A stretch of 50,005 bases of DNA from an uncultured Lachnospiraceae bacterium (GTDB lineage Bacteria > Bacillota > Clostridia > Lachnospirales > Lachnospiraceae), in assembly GCA_910588215.1 (NCBI GenBank), contig CAJUQJ010000030.1, forward strand, positions 1 through 50,005. Reading direction: 5' to 3'. This document shows positions 8,764-16,724 of the stretch, one piece after another. Below the pieces are notes generated by a model. The model did no database searches and had not been told where the DNA came from. It saw only the letters and a program-made list of their open reading frames with translations. The stretch's first letter is position 1. The number at the start of each line of letters is the position of its first letter. Both the position numbers and the translations under genes were made by a program.

Positions 8764-9545
8764 TTAGTGATCTTGTGAGAGATTTTAACAGTATCATATA
8801 AGTCGGCGTAAGCGGCAGGAGACATTCCTTCCATATAATTAGGAATGTAGGCCTTGCTTACGCCGGCTTTTTTGAGTTGGTCGATGGCTTTGTTATAGGC
8901 GATCGCGGCTTCCTCTTCCGAATCGTAGATTCCTACGTTTAGATTTCCCTTTACATGTATTTTAACCTGGTAGCGCAGAGAACCCTTATCCGTTATAGCC
9001 TGTACCCCGTTATAGCGGTTTATGATCTCTATATTCTCATAGCGCATGTCCTGGCTGTTCCCATTGATAAAGCGATAATCCCGGCCCTCTACGGCAAAAT
9101 TTTTGATGCCGTAGCGACTCATGATGTTAACCTGCATACCATAGTCTGCCACGAAATAGTGGCCGCCTCTGCGGGAGATTTTCCGGGAGGAGTAGTAGAA
9201 CAGGTCATCCAGATCGAAGATAAAGAAATCTGTTAATGTAAAATAGTAATAAAAGAATCGGGGACGAATGTAGATCGGTGTGGCAAAGTAGATGGAATTG
9301 TCCCGAAAATTGAGCAGACTGACCCACTTGGAAAAGGGTAAAGCAGAGTCGCTTTTGTAGCTGCTTAGAGAAATGGAACTGTCTTTGAGCAATTTACCGG
9401 CCAACATATATGCCTGATGGGCCTCGTGTGGATTGTCGTAACTGCCCAGACTGATGTGTTTATTGCGATAAGTTAATGAAGAGCGGTAATATACGGTCCT
9501 GTCCTTACGTTTTGCCGTATAAACGCCGGGTAGCTGCTGTTCCAT
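8748..9545 (-). CDS. AP2-like domain protein with degenerate HNH-like core
   Basis: A 265-residue protein of unknown role. Residues 5-50 (GVYTAKRKDRTVYYRSSLTY ... LGSYDNPHEAHQAYMLA) resemble an AP2 DNA-binding domain. The middle contains DYRFINGNSQDMRYENIEIIN, which resembles the DHINGN..DNR.ENL core of AP2-associated HNH homing endonucleases, but the first catalytic histidine position is Tyr-Arg. Residues about 180-230 (LRYQVKIHVKGNLNVGIYDSEEEAAIAYNKAI) are a second AP2-like repeat. This suggests a DNA-binding protein derived from an HNH-AP2 endonuclease. The start has AAAGGAGG about six bases upstream. It converges on the lysozyme gene with a 16-bp overlap. Confidence 0.6.
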   Translation of the reverse strand: MEQQLPGVYTAKRKDRTVYYRSSLTYRNKHISLGSYDNPHEAHQAYMLAGKLLKDSSISLSSYKSDSALPFSKWVSLLNFRDNSIYFATPIYIRPRFFYYYFTLTDFFIFDLDDLFYYSSRKISRRGGHYFVADYGMQVNIMSRYGIKNFAVEGRDYRFINGNSQDMRYENIEIINRYNGVQAITDKGSLRYQVKIHVKGNLNVGIYDSEEEAAIAYNKAIDQLKKAGVSKAYIPNYMEGMSPAAYADLYDTVKISHKITNYRCE

Positions 9546-9566
9546 GGGTCTGCCTCCTTTGCTATA

Positions 9567-9594
9567 ATTGTACCATTTTTGAGAAAAAAAACAA
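9567..9594 (-). promoter_or_regulatory. Putative promoter of the AP2-like gene
   Basis: On the minus strand TTGTTT and TACAAT are separated by 16 bp, and the transcript would begin just before the AAAGGAGG site of the gene starting at 9545. The match is moderate. A perfect palindrome, TTGTTA-A-TAACAA, sits at 9638-9650 between this gene and the SleB-like gene and could be an operator. Confidence 0.35.
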
Positions 9595-9760
9595 ATTCAG
9601 AAATATTTTTCCTGTTTCCTGTATAAAATATTAAAGATTGTTAATAACAATTTCAAATTCATCAAATTTTTGTAACATTTAGGATTGCCGTAAAATTATG
9701 TGATGTCTGCGCAGAGTTTGTCATGGATAGAGATGCGGATTTAAGGTATGGACGAGAATG

Positions 9761-9812
9761 AATTTGGCTCGCAGTCTTTGCAAAAAACTGCTTCGGCATG
9801 GAGGAAAAAATG
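9761..9812 (+). repeat. Dispersed Shine-Dalgarno-carrying leader element, copy 1
   Basis: The segment running from AATTTGGCTCGC through TGCTTCGGCATGGAGG to the ATG of the SleB-like gene closely resembles 28949-28999, with the same order of blocks: GGCTCGC, TGCAAAA, TGCTTCGG, GAGG, ATG. It supplies the ribosome binding site of the gene that follows. Confidence 0.5.
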
Positions 9813-10430
9813 TACAGGGAATATATAACAAGATTTATTCTGGCGGGTATGGTGCTTGTCTCTTCGTGTGTATGTGCCAGGGAACTTAAGATCAATCGGA
9901 TTGCGGCCAAGCCTGCTTTTCAGATGGAATATCTGAGTGAGAGCATGACGGAAGATAAACGGAGCTTTTTTGAGATGATCTCTACGGTTTCGTCCGGACA
10001 AAGAGTCGTGGACTACGAAGTATTGGAGCAGACGATGAAGTATCAATTGTCGGACAAGGATCTGGATGCCCTTCATCGTATCGTGGAAGCAGAGGCTGGC
10101 GGAGAGGATCAGGAGGGGAAACTTCTGGTAGCCAATGTAGTATTGAACAGAGTGAATAGTGATAAATTTCCGGATACGGTACTGGAAGTCGTGATGCAGC
10201 GGGAGCAGGGCGTTGCCCAGTTTTCACCGACTGTGGATGGAAGGTTCCAGAGCGTTCGGGTCAGTGAGGATACGATGGCTGCGGTGGAGAGGGCTTTGTA
10301 CGGCGAAGACATTTCGCAGGGAGCACTGTATTTCTGCGCAAGGGAAAAGGTGGATTCGGACAGGATGCAGTGGTTTGACCGTCATTTGACAAGACTGTTT
10401 GCGTATGGGCATCATGAGTTTTTCCAATAA
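9810..10430 (+). CDS. SleB-type cell-wall hydrolase
   Basis: A 206-residue secreted or membrane-anchored hydrolase of the Hydrolase_2 (SleB catalytic) family, which acts on spore cortex or vegetative peptidoglycan. An N-terminal hydrophobic segment (about residues 5-22, ending LVSSCVC) could be a signal anchor or a lipobox. The catalytic domain from about residue 75 has the typical HRIVEAEAGGE with the catalytic glutamate, ANVVLNRV, and GVAQFSP. The ATG at 9810 is preferred to that at 9798 because GGAGG ends five bases before 9810, whereas the earlier ATG overlaps the site. It lacks the peptidoglycan-binding repeat of full SleB. Confidence 0.85.
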   Translation: MYREYITRFILAGMVLVSSCVCARELKINRIAAKPAFQMEYLSESMTEDKRSFFEMISTVSSGQRVVDYEVLEQTMKYQLSDKDLDALHRIVEAEAGGEDQEGKLLVANVVLNRVNSDKFPDTVLEVVMQREQGVAQFSPTVDGRFQSVRVSEDTMAAVERALYGEDISQGALYFCAREKVDSDRMQWFDRHLTRLFAYGHHEFFQ

Positions 10431-10499
10431 AAAGGATTTGCTTGCATGTGTGACCGGTCTTTTCATGAGAATTTAAATATAGAGGCGTAAGTATGAACG

Positions 10500-10528
10500 T
10501 TGCATGACAGGGGATTGTATGATACAAT
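10500..10528 (+). promoter_or_regulatory. Putative sigma-A promoter of thrC
   Basis: TTGCAT (10500-10505) and TACAAT (10523-10528) are separated by exactly 17 bp, giving a leader of about 38 bases before the thrC ATG. Good match to the vegetative consensus. Confidence 0.6.
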
Positions 10529-10572
10529 AATCTGCACGGAGCATAAATTGTTTGAAAGGCATGGTCAGATAA

Positions 10573-12066
10573 ATGGATATATTATACAGCAGTACGAGGA
10601 ATGATGCGAAGAAGATCAAGGCTTCCCAGGCAATCTTGAAAGGGCTGGCAGATGACGGTGGGCTGTTCGTGCCGGATCATATTCCAACGCTTACCTGTCC
10701 ACTTCGGGATCTGGCAGGGCGGACCTACCAGGAGATTGCTTATGAGGTGATGCGGCTGTTTTTGACGGATTTCACGGAAGAGGAACTAAGAAGCTGCATC
10801 AGCCGGGCTTATGATTCAAAGTTCGATACGGAAGTGATCGCACCGATCGTGGAGGCAGAGGGTACATATTATATGGAATTGTTTCATGGTGCGACGATCG
10901 CTTTTAAAGATATGGCATTGTCGATATTGCCGTATCTGATGATCGCTTCCGCGAAGAAGAATCATGTGGAGAATGATATCGTGATCCTGACGGCTACTTC
11001 CGGCGATACCGGGAAGGCGGCACTTGCAGGCTTTGCCGGGGTGGAGGGGACGAAAATCATCGTATTCTATCCGAAGAACGGCGTGAGCCCGATTCAGGAG
11101 AAGCAGATGGTGACCCAGAAGGGGGATAATACTCTGGTTGTGGGGATCCATGGAAACTTTGACGACGCGCAATCCGGTGTCAAAGCATTGTTTAATGACA
11201 GAGAACTGGCAGAAGAGATGGCGGCGGCCGGTCTGCAGTTTTCTTCGGCGAATTCGATCAATATAGGGCGTCTTGTTCCACAGGTGGTCTATTACGTATA
11301 TGCCTATGCGAAGCTTTTGGAAGAGGACAAGCTGTCGGAGAATGAGCGGATGAATGTCGTAGTGCCTACCGGAAACTTCGGCAATATCCTGGCGGCATTC
11401 TATGCGAAACAGATGGGAGTGCCGATCGGCAAGCTGATCTGCGCATCCAATGAGAACAAGGTTCTATATGATTTCTTCTCCACCGGGAAATATGACCGTA
11501 ACAGAGAGTTCGTGCTGACCAGTTCCCCGTCCATGGATATTCTGATCTCCAGCAACTTGGAGCGGCTGATCTACCGCATAGCAGGAGAGGATGCTAAGAA
11601 GAACGCAGCATTGATGGATTTACTGATGCAGACGGGCGCCTATGAGATCACGGAGCAGATGAGAGAACAGCTGGGAGATTTCTATGGCAATTACGCCAGC
11701 GAGGAAGAGACGGCGGTGCGCATCAGGGAGATGTATGAGAATACGGGTTACGTGCTGGATACGCATACTGCGGTGGCCAGTGCAGTATACCGGAAATATG
11801 TGGCGGATACTAAGGACGAGACGGTGACGTTGATCGCCTCCACGGCAAGTCCGTTCAAGTTCACGAGAAATGTCATGAACGCGATTGACAGTGATTACAA
11901 TACAATGTCTGATTTTGAGCTGGTGGATGAACTCTCAAGAATCAGTAATGTAGATGTGCCGAAAGCAATTACAGAGATCAGGACGGCGCCAGTGATCCAT
12001 GATAATGTATGTGATAAGACCGAGATGAAGACAGTCGTGAAAAATTTTTTGGGAGTCGATGCATAG
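10573..12066 (+). CDS. thrC: Threonine synthase
   Basis: PLP enzyme converting O-phosphohomoserine to threonine, 497 residues, the usual length for the long class. N-terminal STRNDAKKIKASQAILKGLADDGGLFVP is typical. The PLP lysine is Lys112 in FHGATIAFKDMA. TATSGDTGKAALAGF is the phosphate-binding loop, and GNFGNILAAFYAK and LIASTASPFKF follow. It has its own promoter-like sequence and a GAAAGG site, and no other threonine gene is adjacent. The next gene starts two bases after its stop, so transcription probably continues into the receiver gene. Confidence 0.95.
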   Translation: MDILYSSTRNDAKKIKASQAILKGLADDGGLFVPDHIPTLTCPLRDLAGRTYQEIAYEVMRLFLTDFTEEELRSCISRAYDSKFDTEVIAPIVEAEGTYYMELFHGATIAFKDMALSILPYLMIASAKKNHVENDIVILTATSGDTGKAALAGFAGVEGTKIIVFYPKNGVSPIQEKQMVTQKGDNTLVVGIHGNFDDAQSGVKALFNDRELAEEMAAAGLQFSSANSINIGRLVPQVVYYVYAYAKLLEEDKLSENERMNVVVPTGNFGNILAAFYAKQMGVPIGKLICASNENKVLYDFFSTGKYDRNREFVLTSSPSMDILISSNLERLIYRIAGEDAKKNAALMDLLMQTGAYEITEQMREQLGDFYGNYASEEETAVRIREMYENTGYVLDTHTAVASAVYRKYVADTKDETVTLIASTASPFKFTRNVMNAIDSDYNTMSDFELVDELSRISNVDVPKAITEIRTAPVIHDNVCDKTEMKTVVKNFLGVDA

Positions 12067-12068
12067 AT

Positions 12069-12434
12069 ATGAAACACATTTTATTAGTTGATGATGTATC
12101 AACCAATCTTAAATGCGAAGAACTTATCCTGCATGATAAATATAACGTGACGATGGTGAAATCAGGAGAGGAAGCGCTTCGGTATCTGGAAGACCAGACT
12201 CCGGATCTGATTCTTCTTGATATTTATCTACGTAAGATGGACGGCTACGAGGTGATGGAGCATATACAGAGAAATCCTCAACTGGCAAAGATTCCTGTGA
12301 TTCTTCTGACGGCAGCAGAGCAGGAGAATGAAGAAAGAAGCTTTGCGCTGGGGGCAGTGGACTTTATAAGGAAGCCTTTTGACCCCCAGATGCTGCTCAG
12401 CAGGATTGAAGCTGTCTGGAGAATGGAGGAATAG
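12069..12434 (+). CDS. Stand-alone response-regulator receiver protein
   Basis: A 121-residue CheY-like domain with no output domain. Acidic pocket residues are in LLVDD (Asp8, Asp9), the phosphoacceptor is Asp51 in LILLDIYL, the conserved Thr81 is in ILLTAA and Lys102 in IRKPF. All the phosphorylation machinery is intact. No histidine kinase is nearby, so it may relay to a distant protein. The gene starts two bases after thrC; the only ribosome-site-like sequence, GGGAG, lies 13 bases upstream inside thrC, which suggests coupling. Confidence 0.9.
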   Translation: MKHILLVDDVSTNLKCEELILHDKYNVTMVKSGEEALRYLEDQTPDLILLDIYLRKMDGYEVMEHIQRNPQLAKIPVILLTAAEQENEERSFALGAVDFIRKPFDPQMLLSRIEAVWRMEE

Positions 12435-12435
12435 A

Positions 12436-12822
12436 ATGGGAGCTGGCGTAGGTGGAATGATAGATATTCTGTTCTTTGGCAGTGGAGTTTATTTGATCTA
12501 TACGGCGGTCATGGCCAAGAAGAATGGGAATATAGTGAGCAATGTTATGCTTGCCAAGAGTGTGAGCGAAAACAGAATCAAGGATAAACTGGGCTTTATC
12601 GATTATATGTATAAAAGGATACTTCTGGCAGGTGTGATGATCGTGATTGCCAGTATCATTCATTTGGTGAATGATTATTATCTATATTCGAGTACGCTGA
12701 CATGGATTGGAATCATTGTGATCCTGGCGGCGATTGGCATCTATACGGCGGCTTATCTTCGTGGACAGAAAATGTACATGCAAGCGCAGGAGAAGAAAGA
12801 TACTGAGAAAAAATCTAAATAA
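12436..12822 (+). CDS. Small membrane protein of unknown function
   Basis: A 128-residue protein I do not recognise. Three hydrophobic segments are visible, at about residues 5-25 (IDILFFGSGVYLIYTAV), 55-75 (ILLAGVMIVIASIIHLV) and 82-105 (TLTWIGIIVILAAIGIYTAAY), followed by a basic, lysine-rich C-terminus. The ATG at 12436 has GGAGGA five bases upstream; the ORF is open earlier, but that part overlaps the receiver gene. It begins one base after the receiver stop and is probably cotranscribed with it. A shared signalling role is possible but not shown. Confidence 0.7.
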   Translation: MGAGVGGMIDILFFGSGVYLIYTAVMAKKNGNIVSNVMLAKSVSENRIKDKLGFIDYMYKRILLAGVMIVIASIIHLVNDYYLYSSTLTWIGIIVILAAIGIYTAAYLRGQKMYMQAQEKKDTEKKSK

Positions 12823-12846
12823 AATAATAGAATTGATATATAATGT

Positions 12847-12875
12847 AAAAGAGATGCTTGTCAGGCATCTCTTTT
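12847..12875. terminator. Bidirectional intrinsic terminator
   Basis: GAGATGC (12851-12857) and GCATCTC (12865-12871) form a stem flanked by AAAA on the left and TTTT on the right, so it can end transcription from both directions. It includes the last codons and stop (12861-12863) of the minus-strand citrate synthase gene. Confidence 0.8.
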
Positions 12876-14234
12876 GTCAATCTTGATATAATCTCTGTCG
12901 GTACAGACAGTCTTGTAAGCAGGTCTGATGATCTTGCCATTGTTGGCCAGCTCTTCCATGCGGTGGGCGCTCCATCCCACGATCCTGGCGATAGCGAAGA
13001 TCGGTGTGTAGAGTTCAAGCGGCAGATTCAGCATGTCATATACAAATCCGGAGTAGAAATCTACGTTTACGCTGACACCCTTGTAGATAGGGCGCTCTTT
13101 GGCGATGATCTCAGGAGCGAGCCGTTCTACCAGGGAATAAAGTGCAAATTCGTCATGCAGACCCTTCTCCTCGGAAAGTTTCTCCACAAACGATTTGAAG
13201 ATAACGGCACGTGGATCCGACTTGGAGTATACGGCGTGTCCAACACCATAGATCAGGCCTGCGTGATCGAAGGCATCCTTGTGGAGCAGCTTCAAAAGAT
13301 AATCGGCAACCTCCCCTTCGTTGCTCCAGTTGGAGATCTTGCGTTTCATTTCCGCAAACATCTGAACGACTTTGATATTGGCTCCACCGTGTCTGGGACC
13401 CTTCAGGGAACCAATGGCGGCAGCGATCACGGAGTAAGTGTCTGTTAAGGAGGAAGTGACCACATGGGTGGTAAAGCTGGAGTTATTACCGCCGCCATGC
13501 TCCATATGCAGGATCAGGGCGATATCCAGAATCTTGGCCTCCAAAGGGGTATAATTGCTGTCAGGGCGCAGAATATGGAGAATATTCTCGGCAGTAGATA
13601 GTTCGGTCTGCGGCTGATGTATGTACAGGCTTTCGCCGTTGTGATAATGACTGTATGCCTGATATCCATAAATGGAAAGCATCGGGAACAGTGCGATCAG
13701 CTGCAGGCATTGCCGGAGCACGTTGGGCAGCGAGGTGTCGTCGGCCCTGTCGTCATAGGAATAAAGTGTGAGTACGCTTCTGGCAAGCGTATTCATCATA
13801 TCATTGCTGGGCGCTTTCATAATGATGTCGCGCACGAAACTGGTGGGAAGAGAACGATAGCCGCACAGCAGTTTCGTAAACTCTGCCAGTTCCTTCTTGT
13901 CGGGCAGCTTATCAAAGAGAAGCAGGTAAGTCACTTCTTCAAAACCGAAGCGATTCTCACCTGCAAAACCATCCACCAGATCCTTGACATCGTAGCCGCG
14001 GTAGAAGAGGCGGCCGTGTGTGGGAACTTGTACGCCGTCCACGATCTTACTGGCACGTACGTCGGAGATGTTGGTGAGTCCGGCAAGGACGCCCTTGCCG
14101 TTCAGGTCACGAAGACCACGCTTAACATCGTATTTCGTAAATAAATCGGTATCTATAATACCGGCTTGCTCACTCATACCTGCAAGTCGAATAATCTCGG
14201 GGGTAATTTCGGAAAAAGTGTTTTGAGTATCCAT
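12861..14234 (-). CDS. gltA: Citrate synthase
   Basis: Condenses acetyl-CoA and oxaloacetate to citrate, 457 residues. It has the typical FYRGYDVKDLV near residue 80, the active-site HMEHGGGNNSSFTT, and the C-terminal GVGHAVYSKSDPRA and GFVYDMLNLPLELYTPIFAIARIVGWSAHRME segments. It is slightly longer than the common Gram-positive enzyme because of an N-terminal extension (MDTQNTFSEITPEIIRLAGM). AGGAGGT lies seven bases upstream of the ATG. It diverges from pckA; both handle oxaloacetate, so opposite regulation from the shared intergenic region is plausible. Its stop codon lies inside a bidirectional terminator. Confidence 0.95.
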   Translation of the reverse strand: MDTQNTFSEITPEIIRLAGMSEQAGIIDTDLFTKYDVKRGLRDLNGKGVLAGLTNISDVRASKIVDGVQVPTHGRLFYRGYDVKDLVDGFAGENRFGFEEVTYLLLFDKLPDKKELAEFTKLLCGYRSLPTSFVRDIIMKAPSNDMMNTLARSVLTLYSYDDRADDTSLPNVLRQCLQLIALFPMLSIYGYQAYSHYHNGESLYIHQPQTELSTAENILHILRPDSNYTPLEAKILDIALILHMEHGGGNNSSFTTHVVTSSLTDTYSVIAAAIGSLKGPRHGGANIKVVQMFAEMKRKISNWSNEGEVADYLLKLLHKDAFDHAGLIYGVGHAVYSKSDPRAVIFKSFVEKLSEEKGLHDEFALYSLVERLAPEIIAKERPIYKGVSVNVDFYSGFVYDMLNLPLELYTPIFAIARIVGWSAHRMEELANNGKIIRPAYKTVCTDRDYIKIDKRDA

Positions 14235-14277
14235 GATGTGTACCTCCTTTCGTAAATATTTGTTTCACATCTATTCT

Positions 14278-14307
14278 ATAATAGCATGAAAAAAAAGAAC
14301 GGCACAA
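14278..14307 (-). promoter_or_regulatory. Putative promoter of citrate synthase
   Basis: Minus-strand TTGTGC and TATTAT are separated by 18 bp in a T-rich spacer, 44 bp upstream of the start codon. A reasonable but not strong match. Confidence 0.4.
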
Positions 14308-14425
14308 GAAAAAACGTTAAGTTAACAAAAATTTTACATTTATTCACAATTTTATATTTTTATTTTTCCCTCCATTTTGAAGCGCTTTGCGGCTCATCTT
14401 TTATACTGAGGGCGCTCTGTTCATA

Positions 14426-14483
14426 AAATACTCTGCAGCCCGTGTCTGTGTGCAAGCACCCATACACAGTCTGCAGAGTATTT
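14426..14483. promoter_or_regulatory. Long perfect inverted repeat in the gltA-pckA intergenic region
   Basis: The 420-bp gap 14235-14654 has no gene. It holds the gltA promoter, an AT-rich stretch and then this element: 13-base arms AAATACTCTGCAG (14426-14438) and CTGCAGAGTATTT (14471-14483), with an inner stem CTGTGTG/TACACAG. It lies upstream of the pckA promoter. It could stop stray transcription, act as an operator or be a small mobile hairpin; sequence alone does not decide. Confidence 0.6.
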
Positions 14484-14528
14484 CATGTCTGAACTGTTAC
14501 CAAAATTTCCTGTAAATGGATTTCAATA

Positions 14529-14557
14529 TTGACTTTTAGAGGCGGTTTTGAGATAAT
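14529..14557 (+). promoter_or_regulatory. Putative sigma-A promoter of pckA
   Basis: TTGACT (14529-14534) and GATAAT (14552-14557) are spaced by 17 bp. The leader of about 90 bases contains two weak inverted repeats (TGTAC/GTACA and ACGGGAGA/TCTTCCGT) before the AAGGAGGAG site. Confidence 0.7.
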
Positions 14558-14654
14558 GAGAACGGTGTACGGGCATCCTGTACATAGAAAGAGGGCGACG
14601 GGAGAACAAGTGTCTTCCGTTCAATAATACAATTTTTAAGGAGGAGAATATAAT

Positions 14655-16370
14655 ATGGCAACAAAAGCGTATTATCCCATTTCCGAGATCGGTGCCGGCA
14701 AGGTTGGTTTTTCCAAGACCCGTTCCATTATCGAGGCAGCTTTCTACGGAAACAACGTAGTCAAGGTTAACACATTGAGAGAAGCTTATGAACTGGCTAA
14801 GAATTCCCCTGGTACTGTTGTAACAGATATGCCGGTTAAGGACGGCGAGACATTCGGTCTTCCGGCTGATGCTAAGGTTCTGTTGTTCAATGACGGCGCA
14901 GTTACAGGCCGTTATGCAGCAGCACGTCGTATTAAAGGTGAGCCCGGCGTAGACGCAGCCAAGCTTGACAAGGTTGTTATGGATGCAATCTATGAGACCC
15001 GTTGGAGGACAATGTATCATGCAGAGTGTTTCGTAGGTCTGGATCCTGAATTCATGGCTAAGGCACATCTTCTTATTCCGGAAGGAGAGGAGAATCTGCT
15101 TTATAACTGGATGATCAATTTCCAGTATATGTCTGACGAGTACGTTAAGATGTACAAGAAATCCAAACCCGTAGGCGATGGCAATGAACCTGACATTTAT
15201 ATCTTTTCCGATCCTCAGTGGGCTCCTCACGAGGCACCCGATGTAGATTACAGCTGCTTAAGCGATCCGCTGACACTGTGCTATTTCGATACCAATGAGA
15301 ACTGCGCAGCGATCCTTGGTATGAAGTATTTCGGTGAGCACAAGAAGGGTACACTGACCATGGCGTGGGCGCTTGCTAATAGAAACGGTTATGCATCCTG
15401 CCACGGCGGACAGAAGGAATATCTGCTGAAGGATGGCTCCAAGTTCGTTGCATCCGTATATGGTCTGTCAGGCTCCGGTAAGTCCACATTGACACATGCG
15501 AAGCATGGTGGCAAGTACGAGATCAAGGTTCTTCATGATGACGCTTTCATCATCAATACAGATACCTGTGCATCCGTAGCACTTGAGCCTACTTACTTTG
15601 ATAAGACAGCAGATTATCCGACAGGATGTCCTGACAATGAGTATCTGTTATCCGCTCAGAACTGCTCCTGCACCATGGACAGCGAGGGCAAGATCCAGCT
15701 TGTTACAGAAGATATCAGAAATGGTAACGGCCGTGCGATCAAGTCTAAATTGTGGTCTCCTAACCGCGTAGACAAGATTGATGCGCCGGTTAACGCAATC
15801 TTCTGGATCATGAAGGATCCTACGATTCCGCCGGTAGTGAAGTTGAAAGGTGCTGCACTTGCATCTGTTATGGGCGCAACGCTGGCAACTAAGACTTCTA
15901 CCGCAGAGCGTGTTGCTGCAGGTACAGACCTGAATGCGATCCGTATCGTTCCTTATGCTAACCCGTTCAGAACCTATCCGCTGGTTAATGACTACGATAA
16001 GTTCAAGAAGCTGGTAGAAGAGAAGAATGTAGCATGCTACATCGTTAACACAGGTGATTTCATGGGTGAGAAGGTTAAACCTGCCGATACTCTTGGCATC
16101 CTGGAGACGATCGTAGAAGGCAAAGCTTCCTTCACACAGTGGGGACCTTTTGAAGATATCGAGATCATGAATACATGGGATGGCCAGACAGAAGGCTTCA
16201 AGAACTTCAATGCTGATCTTGGCGATGCTGATTATAAGGCACAGCTGAAGAGCGCTATGGAGACCCGTGTGAATGCCGTAGAAGATTTTGCTACGAAGAA
16301 GGAAGGCTATGACAAGCTTCCGGATGAGGCATTGGCTGCTCTTAAGAAACTCGTTGATGCACTCAACTGA
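14655..16370 (+). CDS. pckA: Phosphoenolpyruvate carboxykinase (ATP type)
   Basis: Interconverts oxaloacetate + ATP and PEP + CO2 + ADP; in anaerobic fermenters it often runs toward oxaloacetate. The 571-residue protein has the kinase P-loop GLSGSGKST at residues 270-278, the metal-binding HDDAF about 20 residues later, and LSPNRVDKI-like segments. It is about 40 residues longer than the classic enzyme, as in the Lachnospiraceae-type PCK. The codon choice is uniform and the ribosome site strong (AAGGAGGAG), suggesting high expression. It has its own promoter and is followed by a hairpin at 16401-16424, so it appears monocistronic. Confidence 0.93.
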   Translation: MATKAYYPISEIGAGKVGFSKTRSIIEAAFYGNNVVKVNTLREAYELAKNSPGTVVTDMPVKDGETFGLPADAKVLLFNDGAVTGRYAAARRIKGEPGVDAAKLDKVVMDAIYETRWRTMYHAECFVGLDPEFMAKAHLLIPEGEENLLYNWMINFQYMSDEYVKMYKKSKPVGDGNEPDIYIFSDPQWAPHEAPDVDYSCLSDPLTLCYFDTNENCAAILGMKYFGEHKKGTLTMAWALANRNGYASCHGGQKEYLLKDGSKFVASVYGLSGSGKSTLTHAKHGGKYEIKVLHDDAFIINTDTCASVALEPTYFDKTADYPTGCPDNEYLLSAQNCSCTMDSEGKIQLVTEDIRNGNGRAIKSKLWSPNRVDKIDAPVNAIFWIMKDPTIPPVVKLKGAALASVMGATLATKTSTAERVAAGTDLNAIRIVPYANPFRTYPLVNDYDKFKKLVEEKNVACYIVNTGDFMGEKVKPADTLGILETIVEGKASFTQWGPFEDIEIMNTWDGQTEGFKNFNADLGDADYKAQLKSAMETRVNAVEDFATKKEGYDKLPDEALAALKKLVDALN

Positions 16371-16400
16371 TCAGTGTTATAGATTTGTAATGAATTTGAT

Positions 16401-16424
16401 GGCAAGGGGTGTATACCCCTTGCC
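16401..16424. terminator. Perfect hairpin after pckA
   Basis: GGCAAGGGGT and ACCCCTTGCC form a 10-bp perfect stem with a GTAT loop, 30 bases after the pckA stop. No T-run follows, so it may be a 3'-end stabiliser or a factor-assisted terminator rather than a classic intrinsic one. Confidence 0.55.
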
Positions 16425-16503
16425 AATAAAGGATGACTGTAGAAGGATTTTTTGGAGCAGGAATTTATAAGAGCAACGTTTGCAAAAATAATTAAAATTT
16501 TTC

Positions 16504-16532
16504 TTGCAAAAAGAGCGATAAGCCAGTATAAT
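16504..16532 (+). promoter_or_regulatory. Promoter of the tRNA-Thr gene
   Basis: TTGCAA (16504-16509) and a perfect TATAAT (16527-16532) are spaced by 17 bp, placing the start of transcription about 15 bp before the tRNA. Confidence 0.75.
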
Positions 16533-16552
16533 AGTTTTTGTTGCAGGAGTAC

Positions 16553-16625
16553 GCTGGAATAGCGCAGTCGGTAGCGCAACTGATTCGTAATCAGTAGGTC
16601 GAGGGTTCAAGTCCCTTTTCCAGCT
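16553..16625 (+). tRNA. tRNA-Thr (anticodon CGT)
   Basis: A 73-base cloverleaf. The acceptor stem GCTGGAA pairs with TTCCAGC, the anticodon stem is ACTGA/TCAGT with loop TTCGTAA giving anticodon CGT, and the T-arm contains GGTTCAAGTCC. The discriminator is T, and CCA is not encoded. It reads ACG codons, has its own strong promoter and is followed by an intrinsic terminator. Confidence 0.95.
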
Positions 16626-16630
16626 TAATG

Positions 16631-16667
16631 AGACAGCACTTATGTAAAAGTAAGGGCTGTCTTTTTT
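16631..16667 (+). terminator. Intrinsic terminator of the tRNA gene
   Basis: AGACAGC (16631-16637) pairs with GCTGTCT (16656-16662), extended by CTTA/TAAG inside, followed by a T-run. Confidence 0.85.
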
Positions 16668-16724
16668 GTCATATAGAATCAGGGTGTCGAAAGGTGCTCT
16701 TTATAATATGAAAGGACATGCGGA

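Noticed and set aside
16553..16625. tRNA as an integration site for a mobile element
   Set aside because: No integrase and no duplicated tRNA 3' end were seen nearby.
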